A stretch of DNA of 64,000 bases from Aegilops tauschii subsp. strangulata (GCF_002575655.3 NC_053037.3:139263207-139327206); one strand, 5' to 3'. Counted from the stretch's first letter, positions 1 through 9,992 are shown. Made by a program: numbers and translations. The notes: generated by a model from the letters alone, not told the origin.

Positions 1-469
1 AGTAACTTGGTGATAGTGACTAGAGAACTCTGTCAATCACTATCTTATCTGGAAGATTAACTCCCACTTGATTCAAGCGATTGTAGTACTCAGACATTCT
101 GAGCACATGCTTACTGGTTGAGCTATTCTCCTCCATTTTGTAGGCAAAGTACTTGTCAGAGGTCTCATACCTCTAGACTCGGGCATGAGTCTGAAATACC
201 AATTTCAGCTCTTGGAACATCTCGTATGCTCCATGACATTTCAAAACATTTTTTGAAGTCCCGGTTCTAAGCCGTAAAGCATGGTGCACTAAACTATCAA
301 GTAGTCATCATACCGAGCTTTGCCAAACGTTCATAACGTCCGCACCTGCTCCTGCAATAGGTCCGTCACCTAGCGGTGCATCAAGGACATAATTCTTCTG
401 TGCAGCAATGAGGACAGTCCTCAGATCACGGACCTAGTCCGCATCATTGCTACTATCATCTTTCAACAT
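1..469 (-). pseudogene. gag N-terminal region of a BARE/WIS-like copia element (partial, broken)
   Basis: Reading leftward from a start codon at 469-467, the minus strand encodes the N-terminal part of the copia gag protein, which would package element RNA. The family wording is readable in pieces: a stretch reading about VRDLRTVLIAAQ-NYVLDAPLG, later MFQELKLVFQTHARVE, then KMEENSS. It has at least two in-frame TAG codons, one near 434-436 and one at 173-175 after HARV, plus frame breaks, so it is not functional. The gene runs off the left edge. It matches the start of the polyprotein at 26075-29761 but also contains the ~450 bp of 5' gag that the younger element lacks. Family assignment rests on similarity I can see plus the adjacent LTR. 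Confidence 0.75.
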
Positions 470-1736
470 AGTTTTTCTCTAGGAACATATCAAAAATAAA
501 CGGGGAGCTACATCGCGAGCTATTGATCTACAACATAGTTATGCAAATACTATCAGGACTAAGTTCATGATAAATTAAGTTCAGTTAATCATATTACTTA
601 AGAACTCCCACTTAGATAGACATCCCTCTAGTCATCTAAATGATCACGTGATCTATATCAACTAAACCATGTCCGATCATCACGTGAGATGGAGTAGTTT
701 TCAATGGTGAACATCACTATGTTGATCATATCTACTATATGATTCACGCTCGACCTTTCGGTCTCAGTGTTCCGAGGCCATATCTGCATATGCTAGGCTC
801 GTCAAGTTTAACCCGAGTATTCTGCATGTGCAAAACTGGCTTGCACTCGTTGTATGTGAACGTAGAGCTTATCACACCCGATCATCACGTGGTGTCTCAG
901 CACGAAGAACAATCGCAACGGTGCATACTCAGGGAGAACACTTATACCTTGAAATTTTAGTAAGGGATCATCTTATAAAGCTACCGCCGTACTGAGCAAA
1001 ATAAGATGCATAAAAGATAAACATCACATGCAATCAAAATATGTGACATGATATGGCCATCATCATCTTGTGCCTTTAATCTCCATCTCCAAAGTACCGT
1101 CATGATTTCTATCCTCACCGTCATGACACCATGATCTCTATCATCTTGATCTCTATCAACGTGTCGTCATATGGTCGTCTCGCCAACTATTGCTATCGCA
1201 TAACGATAAAGTAAAGCAATTACATGGCACTTGCATCTTATGCAATAAAGAGACAACCATAAGGCTCCTGCCAGTTGCCGATAATTTCAAAAACATGATC
1301 ATCTCATACAATAAAATTTAGCATCATGTCTTGACCATATCACATCACAACATGCCCTGCAAAAACAAGTTAGACGTCCTCTACTTTGTTGTTGCAAGTT
1401 TTACGTGGCTGCTACGGGCTGAGCAAGAACCGTTCTTACCTACGCACCGAAACCACAACGATTTTTCGTCAAGTATGTGATGTTTTAACCTTCAACAAGG
1501 ACCGGGCGTAGCCACACTCGATTCAACTAAAGTTGGAGAAACTGACACCTGCCAGCCATCTGTGTGTGAAGCACGTCGGTAGAACCAGTCTCGCGTAAGC
1601 GTACGCATAATGTCGGTCCGGGCCGCTTCATCCAACAATACCGCCAAATCAAAGTATGACATGCTGGTAAGCACTATGACTATTATCGCCCACAACTCAC
1701 TTGTGTTCTACTCGTGCATATAACATCTACGCATAA
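470..1736 (-). mobile_element. untranslated leader of the BARE/WIS-like copia element
   Basis: Between the 5' LTR and the gag start lies about 1.27 kb without a credible coding frame. It aligns with the leader of the Angela-type element at 29760-30920: the shared stretches include GATCATCACGTG boxes near 679 and 881 and the run around 1360-1690. The short ORFs here are fortuitous. Confidence 0.75.
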
Positions 1737-1754
1737 ACCTGGCTCGGATGGCAC
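1737..1754 (-). other. primer binding site (degenerate)
   Basis: On the minus strand the bases directly after the LTR read GTGCCATCCGAGCCAG. They resemble the plant initiator-Met tRNA complement TGGTATCAGAGCC with a few changes. This fixes the orientation: the LTR at 1755-3424 is the 5' LTR of a minus-strand element. Confidence 0.7.
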
Positions 1755-3424
1755 TGTTGGGGAACGTAATAATTTCAAAAAAATTCCTACGCACATGCAA
1801 GATCATGTTGATGCATAGCAACGAGAGGGGAGAGTGTCGTCCACGTACCCTCGTAGACCGTAAGCGGAAGCGTTATGAAAACGCGGTTGATGTAGTCATG
1901 CGTCTTCACGATCGACCGATCCTGGCACCGAAGGTACGACACCTCCGCGATCTGCACACGTTCGGCTCGATGACGTCCCACGAACTCACGATCCAGCAGA
2001 GTGTCGAGGGAGAGCTTCGTCAGCATGACGGCATGATGACGGTGATGATGAAGCTACCGGCACAGGGCTTCGCCTAAGCATTGCGATGATATGACCGAGG
2101 TGGATTATGGTGGAGGGGGCACCGCACACGGCTGGAAACAATCAACTTGTGTGTTCTAGGGTGCCCCCTGCCCCCGTATATAAAGGAGCAAGGAGGGAGG
2201 CCGGCTGGCCCTAGGGCGCGCCAAGGAGGGGAGGAGTCCTCCTCCTAGTAGGAGTAGGACTCCCCCTTTCCTAGTCCAACTAGGAGGGGAAGGGGAAGGA
2301 AGGAAGGGAGAGGAAGAGGAGAAGGAAAGGGGGCGCGCCCCCTCCCTAGTCCAATCCCGATTCCCTATAGGGAGGGGGGTTCCAGTAACCCTCCGGCACT
2401 CCGGTTTTCTCCGAAATCACCCGGAACACTTCCAGTGTCCGAATATAGTCGTCCAATATATCAATCTTTATGTCTCGACCATTTCGAGACTCCTCGTCGT
2501 GTCCGTGATCACATCCAGGACTCCGAACTACCTTCGGTACATCAAAACACATAAACTCATAATACCGATCGTCACCGAACGTTAAGCGTGCGGACCATAC
2601 GGGTTCGAGAACTATGTAGACATGACCGAGACACGTCTCCGGTCAATAACCAATAGCGGAACCTTTATGTTCTTATTGGCTCCCACATATTCTACGAAGA
2701 TCTTTATCGGTCAAACCGCATAACAACATACGTTGTTCCCTTTGTCATCGGTATGTTACTTGCCCGAGATTCGATCGTCGGTATCTCAATACCTAATTCA
2801 ATCTCGTTACAGGCAAGTCTCTTTACTCGTTCTGTAATGCATCATCTCGCAACTAACTCATTAGTCACATTGCTTTCAAGGCTTATAGTGATGTGCATTA
2901 CCGAGAGGGCCCAGAGATACCTCTCCGACAATCGGAGTGACAAATCCTAATCTCAATCTATGCCAACTCAACAAACACCATCGGAGACACCTATAGAGCA
3001 CCTTTATAATCACTCAGTTACGTTGTGACGTTTGGTAGCACACAAAGTGTTCCTCCGGTATTCGAGAGTTGCATAATCGCATAGTCATAGGAACATGTAT
3101 AAGTCATGAAGAAAGCAGTAGCAGTGAAACTGTAACGATCATAATGATAAGCTAACGAATGGGTCTTATCCATCACATCATTCTCCTAATGATGCGATCC
3201 CGTTCATCAAATGATAACACATGTCTATGGTTAGGAAACATAACCATCTTTGATAAACGAGCTAGTCAAGTAGAGGCATACTAGGGACACTTTGTTTTGT
3301 TTATGTATTCACACATGTACTAAGTTTCCTGTTAATACAATTCTAGCATGAATAATAAACATATATCATGAAATAAGGAAATAAATAATAACTTTATTAT
3401 TGCTTCTAGGGCATATTTCCTTCA
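1755..3424 (-). mobile_element. 5' LTR of a BARE/WIS/Angela-lineage Ty1-copia retrotransposon
   Basis: The LTR begins (minus strand) TGAAGGAAATATGCCC and ends CGTTCCCCAACA, giving TG...CA ends and a length of 1670 bp. This is the widespread Triticeae BARE/WIS-type LTR. A TATA element is visible on the minus strand at about 2177-2184, and the G+C-rich transcribed region lies at 2200-2340. The element continues left through leader and gag and leaves the window, so its 3' LTR and target duplication cannot be checked. Confidence 0.9.
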
Positions 3425-3455
3425 GGTTTTTTGTGGATTGCCGTTGGAGATGCCC
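3425..3455. mobile_element. terminal fragment of a PIF/Harbinger (Tourist-like) element
   Basis: The sequence ends GCCGTTGGAGATGCCC followed by TTA at 3456-3458. That is the usual Harbinger terminal repeat (GGGCATCTCCAACGGC on the other strand) beside a TTA/TAA target site. The rest was separated by insertion of the copia element at 3424 and should lie beyond the left edge. Confidence 0.65.
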
Positions 3456-3850
3456 TTATTAACTTGCTGATTATTGTGGTCATGTACCATTGTATGTGGG
3501 ATTGTGGTCATGTACATGTCACCGACTTGCTGACATGTTTTGTGAACATCGTACATGCTTAGCATGTACAGGTTATATACCAAGTAATAATTTTTATCAT
3601 ATTCATAAGGTTTTATATCATATCAATAACGAGCTTATAACAAGCTAAACGAGCTATCTAGCCAGCTATACAAGTTGAACCAATCTTGGATTTGAGCTCG
3701 TTATAGTAATGAGTCGAGTTGAGCTAGCTTGTGAACGAAACAAGCTCTAGCGAGTCCAGCCGAGCTGGCTCGACTGGCTTGAATTTTAACCCTACTCATG
3801 GAGCACTGTGCATAGTTCATCTATTCATGAATGTCCTTGTATCTTGTGAG
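3456..3850. repeat. AT-rich spacer with AGCTCG-type short palindromic repeats
   Basis: No gene is supported. Between about 3600 and 3790 the motifs GAGCT, CGAGCT and AGCTCG recur many times in both orientations. Dispersed grass repeats often look like this; I cannot assign a family. Confidence 0.4.
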
Positions 3851-3856
3851 CTGCAG

Positions 3857-3973
3857 GGTGGAGGTAGCGGAACAAGCATCATAACAAATGTCGATTGGCA
3901 AAAACCTTCGGGAAACATTCCTACATTGTGCTATGCCTGTGGTTTCTCAGAACCCCACAAGGCAAAGAGGTTG
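3857..3973 (+). pseudogene. possible isolated exon of unknown gene
   Basis: A short open stretch is preceded by an acceptor-like GAGCTGCAG ending at 3856 and followed by a perfect donor GTAAGT at about 3974. Its translation contains TNVDWQKPSGNIPTLCYACG, which looks more like real protein than random sequence. I do not recognise the family, and no neighbouring exon was found before 4245. It may be a stray exon carried by a repeat. Confidence 0.25.
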
Positions 3974-4245
3974 TAAGTTCTTCGATTTATAATTTGTTCA
4001 GTCCTTTGCACCAATGTATTTTCTAGCTACATCCTGGTTTGATTGAGTTTTGCGTATTAGTGTTCCTACTTTTGTATTTGTGTCAGTTATTCAATGGCTA
4101 GCCTATGAGCTGTGTTGTTCAAATGATGAGACTCAAGAGACATCGTTTTTGTACATAAATCTTTTGTTGTGTATTGCTCCGTGATGATCGTGTTATTTTC
4201 AGGGAAGCGTAAGAGAGAATCGAAGCATAATAGCTTATTGAGATA

Positions 4246-5113
4246 ATTCCTTATTTAACATCCTGTCTAAATTTTATGCGCTATTTGACATCGACAAATA
4301 ATTTCTTCCCTATTTAACAGCGAGTCTAAATTTTATGCCTTTTATAACACTTATGTCTATTTTAAGCCTAAATAATACCTGAAAAGACCCTTTTGCCCTC
4401 ATGTGGTATGATTGTGCGCGCACGTGTGTGGTACTGCCGCAGGTGTGTGTTTGTGCTGCTGCGTGTGGGTTTGCTGTTGCGTGTGTACGTGTGTGTGCGC
4501 GCGCGCGCGTGTTGTTGCATGCCTGTGTGCTGCGTGTTAGGATTAATCTTGCCATATGTTATACAGTGCAAGTGTGGATCATGGATGTGTTGCATGTCAC
4601 ATTGAGCACTAGAGATAAGGTGAGTGAGTTAGTCTGTTAGTGCTTGACCGCGTTTGTACGCATTGCATCCAGGCCAGATTGTGTGGCCATTATGGGGAAA
4701 AAAAGTTATGGGATGCTGCGCAAGTGCTAGACTTGGGCATGCATGTATATAGGGATTACTTAGTGGCCAGGTTATGGGCTTGTGGGTTGCTGCTGCTGTT
4801 GCGTGTGTGTGTTGCTGCCTGTGAGTGTGCTGCATACGTGTGTGCTGTTGTGGGTGTGTGCGCGTGTGTGTGTGCTGCCACGTGTGTGCAGTGTGCTACT
4901 GTCCTCGCACTGATGCTGTGTGTGTGTGCTACTGCCCCGCACACACACATATCACATGAGGGGCAAAAGAGTCTTTTCAAGTGTTATTTAGGCTCAGAAT
5001 GGACGAAAGTGTCATAAAAGGCACAAAATTTAAACTCGTTGTTAGATAGGGAAGAAAAAGTTTTCCAGTGTCAAATAAGGAAACGAAATTTAAGATAGTG
5101 TTAATTAAGGAAT
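4246..5113. mobile_element. fold-back transposon with ~150-bp inverted arms and GT-rich core
   Basis: The arm at about 4246-4395 matches, in reverse complement, the arm at about 4966-5113: both contain a run like TCTTCCCTAT-TAACA-CGAG and the run GAAAAGACCCTTTT/GAAAAGACTCTTTT. The 570-bp core is rich in GT and alternating CG/GTGCGC tracts (4416-4520, 4795-4945). The ORFs of 60-125 codons in the core are low-complexity artefacts. Terminal target duplications are not clear, so the superfamily is open. Confidence 0.7.
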
Positions 5114-5630
5114 TTTTTCTAGCTTATTTTGTTATGTACAAGAAGATGAGAGGTGAGACCGGTTGTTGCTATGTGTACTTCTTCTGTTCTTTGTCAATTG
5201 GTTATGTGTCCATCTACTTTACCATCGTGTAAACTGACATGTATAAGCAAATAAGTAAGGCATGGTCGCATTGCTATCTGTTCTGACATGGCAATTAAAA
5301 CTCCGACACACATAACCAACCCAACAATAGAACCCCAATACAAGAACATTACAGGATGAACGCAAGCACAGATAAACCTGACTCAAATACATAACAACCC
5401 ACATAAACCCGCTAGCCAGGCATCAGCTAGTACTGCTAAGCAGGTGTGTTTGGTCGGCTTGGGACTTGTGTTAGCTTGGTCCACACACACGCAGACATGT
5501 TCTGATCCTGATATCCTGGTGCGATGTGTCTCTTACATCAGCGGCAAGCCATTTTGACCGTTTGCAATCTGGAGTTCTGTGGTAGTGCATGATGTGGTAG
5601 TTTTTAACCTCCTATGAAGGCCTTGCAATT
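5114..5630. other. spacer without recognisable features
   Basis: I see no coding region, repeat boundary or RNA gene here. The 61-codon minus ORF at 5219-5404 has no recognisable family. Confidence 0.4.
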
Positions 5631-5633
5631 TTC

Positions 5634-5850
5634 TTGAATGAGTTAGTGCTGGAAGAAGTATCTAGGAAAATACAGAGAGAAATATTTGTTTCACCCTGCT
5701 TCTGGGAAGTGTGTATTTCTGCCCTTTGGAACATTTGGAAAAATCAGAAACAACTTCATCTTCGAGACTTGAGAGGAGGTGCCCGCTGGAAAGTGCTGAT
5801 CAAAACTGAGCTAGTCCACATTTCTAGGACCACCATAGACGACACCGTGG
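5634..5850 (+). pseudogene. LINE reverse transcriptase C-terminal fragment
   Basis: The frame reads FWEVCISALWNIWKNQKQL and later RWKVLIKTELVHISR. This is the usual C-terminal signature of plant LINE reverse transcriptases after the zinc-binding region (F-E-ALW-IW-R-N then W-F-EL). Only this end of the protein is visible. Upstream coding sequence is not readable. Confidence 0.6.
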
Positions 5851-6036
5851 GGGGATCCCCCACTGTTTCAGAAAACAAAACAGCAACAAATACAGAGAAG
5901 CATTGCAGGGAGAGAGAAAAGTAGTACTGGAACTCTCACGAGAAAATAATAGCTTAGATGTTATCTTTATTCATCATTTCCTGGCAAATGACACTGTAAG
6001 TACATTCGCAAATAAAAAACACTGTAGTTATCCAGG

Positions 6037-6309
6037 CTAGATGGGGGAGGGAGGGCAACCCTTTCGGTCCCAAGTACGGCACTGATGAGGACTATCAAGT
6101 GAAGTTGTTGTGGCAGAGATCTTACGAGCCACCGAATAGTGCACCGATCCTTCGTTGGTTTCTTCCATTGGTAAAGCTACCACCGATCCTTCTTTGGTTT
6201 CTTCCATTGGAAAAGCTACCACTGCTCGCTCCTGGTGCACCACCAAGATCATCATCATCAACTGAAGAACCATCACTATGGCCACAGCTTTTGACATTGA
6301 CATTGTCAT
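6037..6309 (-). CDS. candidate small secreted peptide precursor, 90 aa
   Basis: This ORF codes for a 90-residue protein with a strongly hydrophobic N-terminus (about residues 8-30, AVAIVMVLQLMMMILVV), typical of a signal peptide. Next come two near-identical 11-residue units (FPMEETKEGSV and LPMEETNEGSV), and the C-terminal part carries two cysteines (CRTWDRKGC) before PPSPI and the stop. A TATATATA box lies on the minus strand at 6384-6377, about 70 bp before the start codon, which is good spacing for a short 5' UTR. I do not recognise the family: it fits none of the CLE, PSK, EPF, RGF or CEP patterns I know. It could be a processed signalling peptide precursor or an orphan ORF. It is intact and single-exon, and the strand has no competing better ORF. 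Confidence 0.45.
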   Translation of the reverse strand: MTMSMSKAVAIVMVLQLMMMILVVHQERAVVAFPMEETKEGSVVALPMEETNEGSVHYSVARKISATTTSLDSPHQCRTWDRKGCPPSPI

Positions 6310-6376
6310 TCGCCGCAGAGTTTGATGCTACAGACTTGTGTTGTTGGTGCAAAGGTACAGTACCACACAAGACGGG

Positions 6377-6384
6377 TATATATA
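6377..6384 (-). promoter_or_regulatory. TATA box for the peptide candidate
   Basis: On the minus strand the sequence reads CTATATATACCC, about 68 bp before the ATG at 6309. A transcription start around 6350 would give a 40-nt leader. This is inferred from spacing only. Confidence 0.45.
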
Positions 6385-6539
6385 GTCGTCAACCTGGGCG
6401 TTGCTACGGGTGTAAAAAAAATTGGTGGTTCACATCAGTGATGTAAGCATGTACCTTTAGAATCTCCATGCACACATCGAGCTTCATTTTTTAGAAAAGC
6501 AAGTCAATAGCACATCATGCGTCTCTCTAGGTGCCTCAG

Positions 6540-6780
6540 TTACCTATGGATTCGGCAGCCTAAAAAATCCGACCACATCTTTCTTAGTGAAAGGCGCTTT
6601 ACGTGAAAATGTTCCATAATTTGATGGAGGTGGTGATCCTCTAGACCCTTCGTATCTTGCAAATCTAACACCCGAAGGAATCTCGGATTGTCTAAAATGA
6701 AGAATGATTTCCATTCTCCAAATACTGGCAATGCTTGGATGCCAGACCAGTTATCAGCTGCACTCTGAATGCATTCTTAT
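6540..6780 (-). pseudogene. NLR disease-resistance gene relic, LRR start (downstream piece)
   Basis: The minus strand reads VFGEWKSFFI, then RFLRVLDLQDTKGLEDHH, then HVKRLSLR. This is the first part of the leucine-rich repeat region in grass CC-NBS-LRR (RPM1-like) intracellular immune receptors. It is the downstream continuation of the piece at 8311-8810. The two were separated by the LINE and Harbinger insertions between them. Frames are broken and the remainder of the LRR is absent, so it is dead. Confidence 0.75.
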
Positions 6781-6789
6781 CTCTTAACC

Positions 6790-7266
6790 AACTTTTTTTT
6801 TAAACGAAGGCAAAAGCTTTGCCTCATCCATTAAATAAGAGATAATAGAGTTTGTTACAAGTAACCCGAATACACGAATGAGGATTACTCTCATTCCAAA
6901 TTGTCCACGAGACAAGCATGGTGAGTGATGCCTAGGCTTGTCGGTTTGGCGTGCCAAGTACTTGCCCACCAAGCCTCAACCGAGTCGAACAAGAGCCAAG
7001 CGAAAATGACTAGCCCGAGAATGTGGTACTTCTCAATGACCAAAGACCAAAGCCTTCTAGTGTAGCGGCATTTGTAGAATAGGTGAGTCCCACATTCTTG
7101 CACCCTCTTGCAAGGAGGACAAAGATCACAATTAGATCACTCACGCTTTGCCAATCTATCGGCGGTCCAAATTCTATCTTGGAGAGCCAACCAAGTAAAG
7201 AACTTGACTTTTGAAGGAGTCCAAGCCTTCTAAACCATTTTATCCAGCCGCCCCCCCCGAATTGCG
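6790..7266 (-). mobile_element. 5'-truncated LINE (reverse transcriptase zinc-binding end)
   Basis: The minus strand reads LSKIEFGPPIDW, then CKNVGLT, then ECGTHLFYKCRYTRRLWSLV and FDSVEAWWAS. That is the zinc-binding C-terminus of a plant LINE reverse transcriptase. A poly-A tail is visible as poly-T at 6790-6798. With the 3' end there, the element is truncated at its 5' end near 7266, which is normal for LINEs. Several stops and frame changes make it non-functional. It sits inside the NLR relic. Confidence 0.75.
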
Positions 7267-7271
7267 CCTTA

Positions 7272-8307
7272 GAGCATCTCCAGCCGCCCCCCCCCCCCCC
7301 CAAAGACACCCCCCAAGAGGCCTTTTTTGGCGCCGGCGGTTAAAAATCGTTCCAGTCACGGCCCCAACTTCTCTTTTTCGCCGGATTAACCTAAAAATTC
7401 AGCCGGCGACCCCAGACGAAACCCAGCCCACCGGGGTCACTTGAGGGCGGAGAGAGAAGACTTTACATGCAATTGGCCCACAGTCAGCCTCCCACCCCCT
7501 CTCTCATTCCCTTTTCTCCACGTCCCACCCTCACGCGCACTTCTTCTCTCTCCCCACCACGCGCCTGCCTCCCCGCTCGCCCTGCGTGTCATGGCCGCCC
7601 TCAACGGAGCGGGGTGGAGCTCGTGGCCGGGCGTGGACGGGGCGAGGGCGATGGACTCCGGGGCGGCCACGACACGCGGGGCGAGCAACTTCGAGGCCGG
7701 GCGGAGCGTGGCCGGGGCGGAGCTCGCGGCCGGGCGGAGCTCGCCGCCGGGCGGAGCACTTGCCTCCCTGCTCGCCGACTACTCGCTGCCCGAGACCGGC
7801 AATGGCGAGCTCGGTGCCCCCTTCCTCCTCCTCCTCCTCCTCTCCGTCCTCGTCGCCGCCGCCGCCGCGGCCTCGGAGGAGCGCCCGCGCGTCACCCCCA
7901 CCTTGGTCCAATGCCACCCGGCGCAGGCGCAGGCAGCCGCCAACAACGTCCTCGCCCAGCTACGACGGCTTCCGCGCGCGCGTCATCACCGGCGCCAACG
8001 CGCTCGCCACCAACTCGTCGTCCGAGCTGCAGAGCCATAGCGGGCGGGGGCAGCAGCGGACGGCGGCTGGGTGCGTGCGTGTGATGGCTGCGACCAGGCA
8101 GCAACGGCGGCCATAGCGGGCGGGGGCAGCAGCGGAGGGCGGCCGCGGCTAGGCGCGGCCTCGGACGGAGCGGCGCGGCAAGGACGACGGCCTCGCTTGG
8201 GGGTGGAAACGGCTGGAGATTTTTCATCCCCAGGCCAAAATTCTCACCGGCGGCCCCCCAAGCGGCGAAAAAAATGTCTCCGGGGGGCTCAACGGCTGGA
8301 GGTGCTC
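7272..8307. mobile_element. PIF/Harbinger-type transposon, 1036 bp, GC-rich interior
   Basis: The termini GAGCATCTCCAGCCG and CGGCTGGAGGTGCTC are inverted repeats, flanked on both sides by TTA (7269-7271 and 8308-8310). That is the signature of PIF/Harbinger elements. No transposase is encoded. The interior is about 70% G+C with overlapping ORFs on both strands, the best being plus 7441-8040, which contains a hydrophobic LLLLLLLSVLVAAAAA stretch. Such interiors are often captured gene pieces. I do not recognise a parent gene. Confidence 0.8.
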
Positions 8308-8310
8308 TTA

Positions 8311-8810
8311 TATGCGGAGACCGCCGAGCTATTGCTTCCAGTAAGGCGACAAACTTTGCCTGACTGTGTGACGAACAAGATTTTCCTCTGTTGACTTCAG
8401 ATCACGATTTTGCAGACGAGATCAAGAATTTGCAACAGAAAAAAATCGGTGGTGCTACGGCATGTCCTTTTGTCGGCTCGACCATGCTCCTGCGCTGATT
8501 AGCTCAGTGATGTAACTGTACCCTATTTCTTCTGCTGTCTTATCCCTCTAATCCATCTTCTTATCAAGCCTGCCCACCCAGTGTCACGGTCTTCAAGAAA
8601 AATGGAGAAACAAAAAGGGAAGCTTGAGATGACAAGGTAAACCTTCGTAGCCTGAGACAAGTTTTTTATCATCCCAACCTCTGGGTTGACCTCAAGCTCA
8701 GCACTCATATGTTTGTTCAGATTTCTCCACCCCATGCATGCCTGGATCAGCCCAATCCCTACTGCTACTAGTGAGTGATCAAGCAAGGTCAAAAAGAAGA
8801 GCAAGCCCAC
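8311..8810 (-). pseudogene. NLR disease-resistance gene relic, ARC2 region (upstream piece)
   Basis: The minus strand reads HMSAELEVNPEVGMIKNLS, then FSIFLEDRDTGWAGLIRRWI. This corresponds to the NLR ARC2 segment usually written as YLSIFPEDYEI...LIRRWIAEGF. After a frame change it continues with ILDLVCKI and GKVCRLTGSNSS, matching the VHDMVLDLICSL...KVRRLSL stretch that links ARC2 to the LRR. The coding order on the minus strand continues at 6780-6540 after the inserted transposons. The P-loop and coiled-coil parts upstream are missing, because sequence beyond 8811 is a different repeat. It is a pseudogene. Confidence 0.75.
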
Positions 8811-8892
8811 CCACGGCTAGGCATAGTACCAAGAGATAGCTCTTTTTCCGTTTGGTTGCCAGGAAGCTACTTATTGTGGACTAGGTAGCTTA

Positions 8893-9490
8893 GGTGTCCA
8901 ATTCCACGCCATGCAATCATCAGTGCCCCTAGGTAGCTAGTACCACGACTCGGCTTTGTAAAGTTTTTTATGCTCCAAAATATCTTCTACTGCAATGCTT
9001 TATCAGTTCGCTAGTTTTTCCTGTCTTTTTCCTGTCCAACTTGAAGCATCATGAATGGTCTGATAGAAAGTTCGGTTGTGCCATTCAGTAGATTTGATTC
9101 GGGCTGAGATAAGATGCTCGGAGTTCACATCGATCATAACAAGAATGACATTTTCTTCAAAAGTTCAGAGCATTACCCTGTAACTCCTGCATGTAAAAGC
9201 ATGTCAACTTGGAACCGTTGTTCTTCAGATTAACCGAGTAATGTTATGGACGAACGTGTCGATCTGGAGGCAATAATTTCACCATCTTTTTTCTCTGTGA
9301 TCACCAGCCCTAATACTTGCCTGCCTGAACGTGTGTTCGCACTTTTGGAGACATTCCAATCGCATTCTCTTCGGTAAATCGGGGAATTTGTGCGCGCTTA
9401 TCCTCACCATTAAGGGAAGAATAGAAGGTGGGTGTCAAGTGTTAACATTGAGTGCCGGGTGCTTCTGAACTTGTTGAAAGCAGGATAAGT
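8893..9490. repeat. duplicated segment, copy 1, left part (holds the MULE empty site)
   Basis: This segment matches 21884-22410 nearly base for base, from AGGTGTCCAATTCCA to GAACTTGTTGAAAGCA. In copy 1 it runs straight on into GGATAAGTAGG, while in copy 2 the 16.6-kb MULE interrupts at exactly that point. A ~110-bp part (about 8911-9022) is repeated directly at about 9543-9645. No gene is seen in it. Confidence 0.85.
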
Positions 9491-9990
9491 AGGCATGAGA
9501 AGAACCAGAATAGTCTGACGTTGGAGGAACAAATGCCTGAGCATGCAATCATCAGTGCCCCTAGGTAGCTAGAACTACGACTCTGCTTGTAAAGTTTTTT
9601 ATGCTCCAAAATATCTTCTCCTGCAATGCTTTATCAGTTTGCTATTTTTCCTGTCTTTTTGACATGAAGGCACATGAGGTGATAGTTCTGCTCCCAGAAC
9701 CAATTCCTTGCTTAAACTTGAAGCATCATGAATGATCTGATAGAAAGTTGTTGGAGGAACCATCAAGGGAAGAACCAGAATAGTCTGCTGTTGGAGGAAC
9801 AAGTGCCTGCACCAGCGCACAAAAGAGAGATGCCATGTGTTTTGCACTCACACAAACTGTCTATATATATGACCGTCCTATCAACTGCAGTCACCATTCC
9901 CAACTCGAACCGCAGTCACCATTCCCAACTCGTTTGCCTGTGTCACTCGGAGCTCTCATCCGAGGGTTTTCGCTTTGTTCACAACACACG
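9491..9990. repeat. duplicated segment, copy 1, right part before the kinase palindrome
   Basis: This part matches 39034-39540 in copy 2. It contains the second direct copy of the ~110-bp unit (9543-9645), GAAGAACCAGAATAGTCTG motifs repeated three times, and short CAGTCACCATTCCCAACTC units near 9890-9935. No independent gene is supported. Confidence 0.75.
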
Positions 9991-9992
9991 AA

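Noticed and set aside
1748..2077. 109-codon ORF over the BARE-like LTR
   Set aside because: It starts in the primer-site side and runs through LTR sequence antisense to the element; no coding role is known or likely.
4393..5017. Several overlapping ORFs of 70-125 codons on both strands
   Set aside because: They lie in the GT/CG-alternating core of a fold-back element; composition is Cys/Val/Ala/His repeats produced by the simple sequence.
7441..8394. Six long overlapping ORFs
   Set aside because: High G+C lowers stop frequency in all frames. No frame shows a known domain, so only a possible captured sequence is noted.
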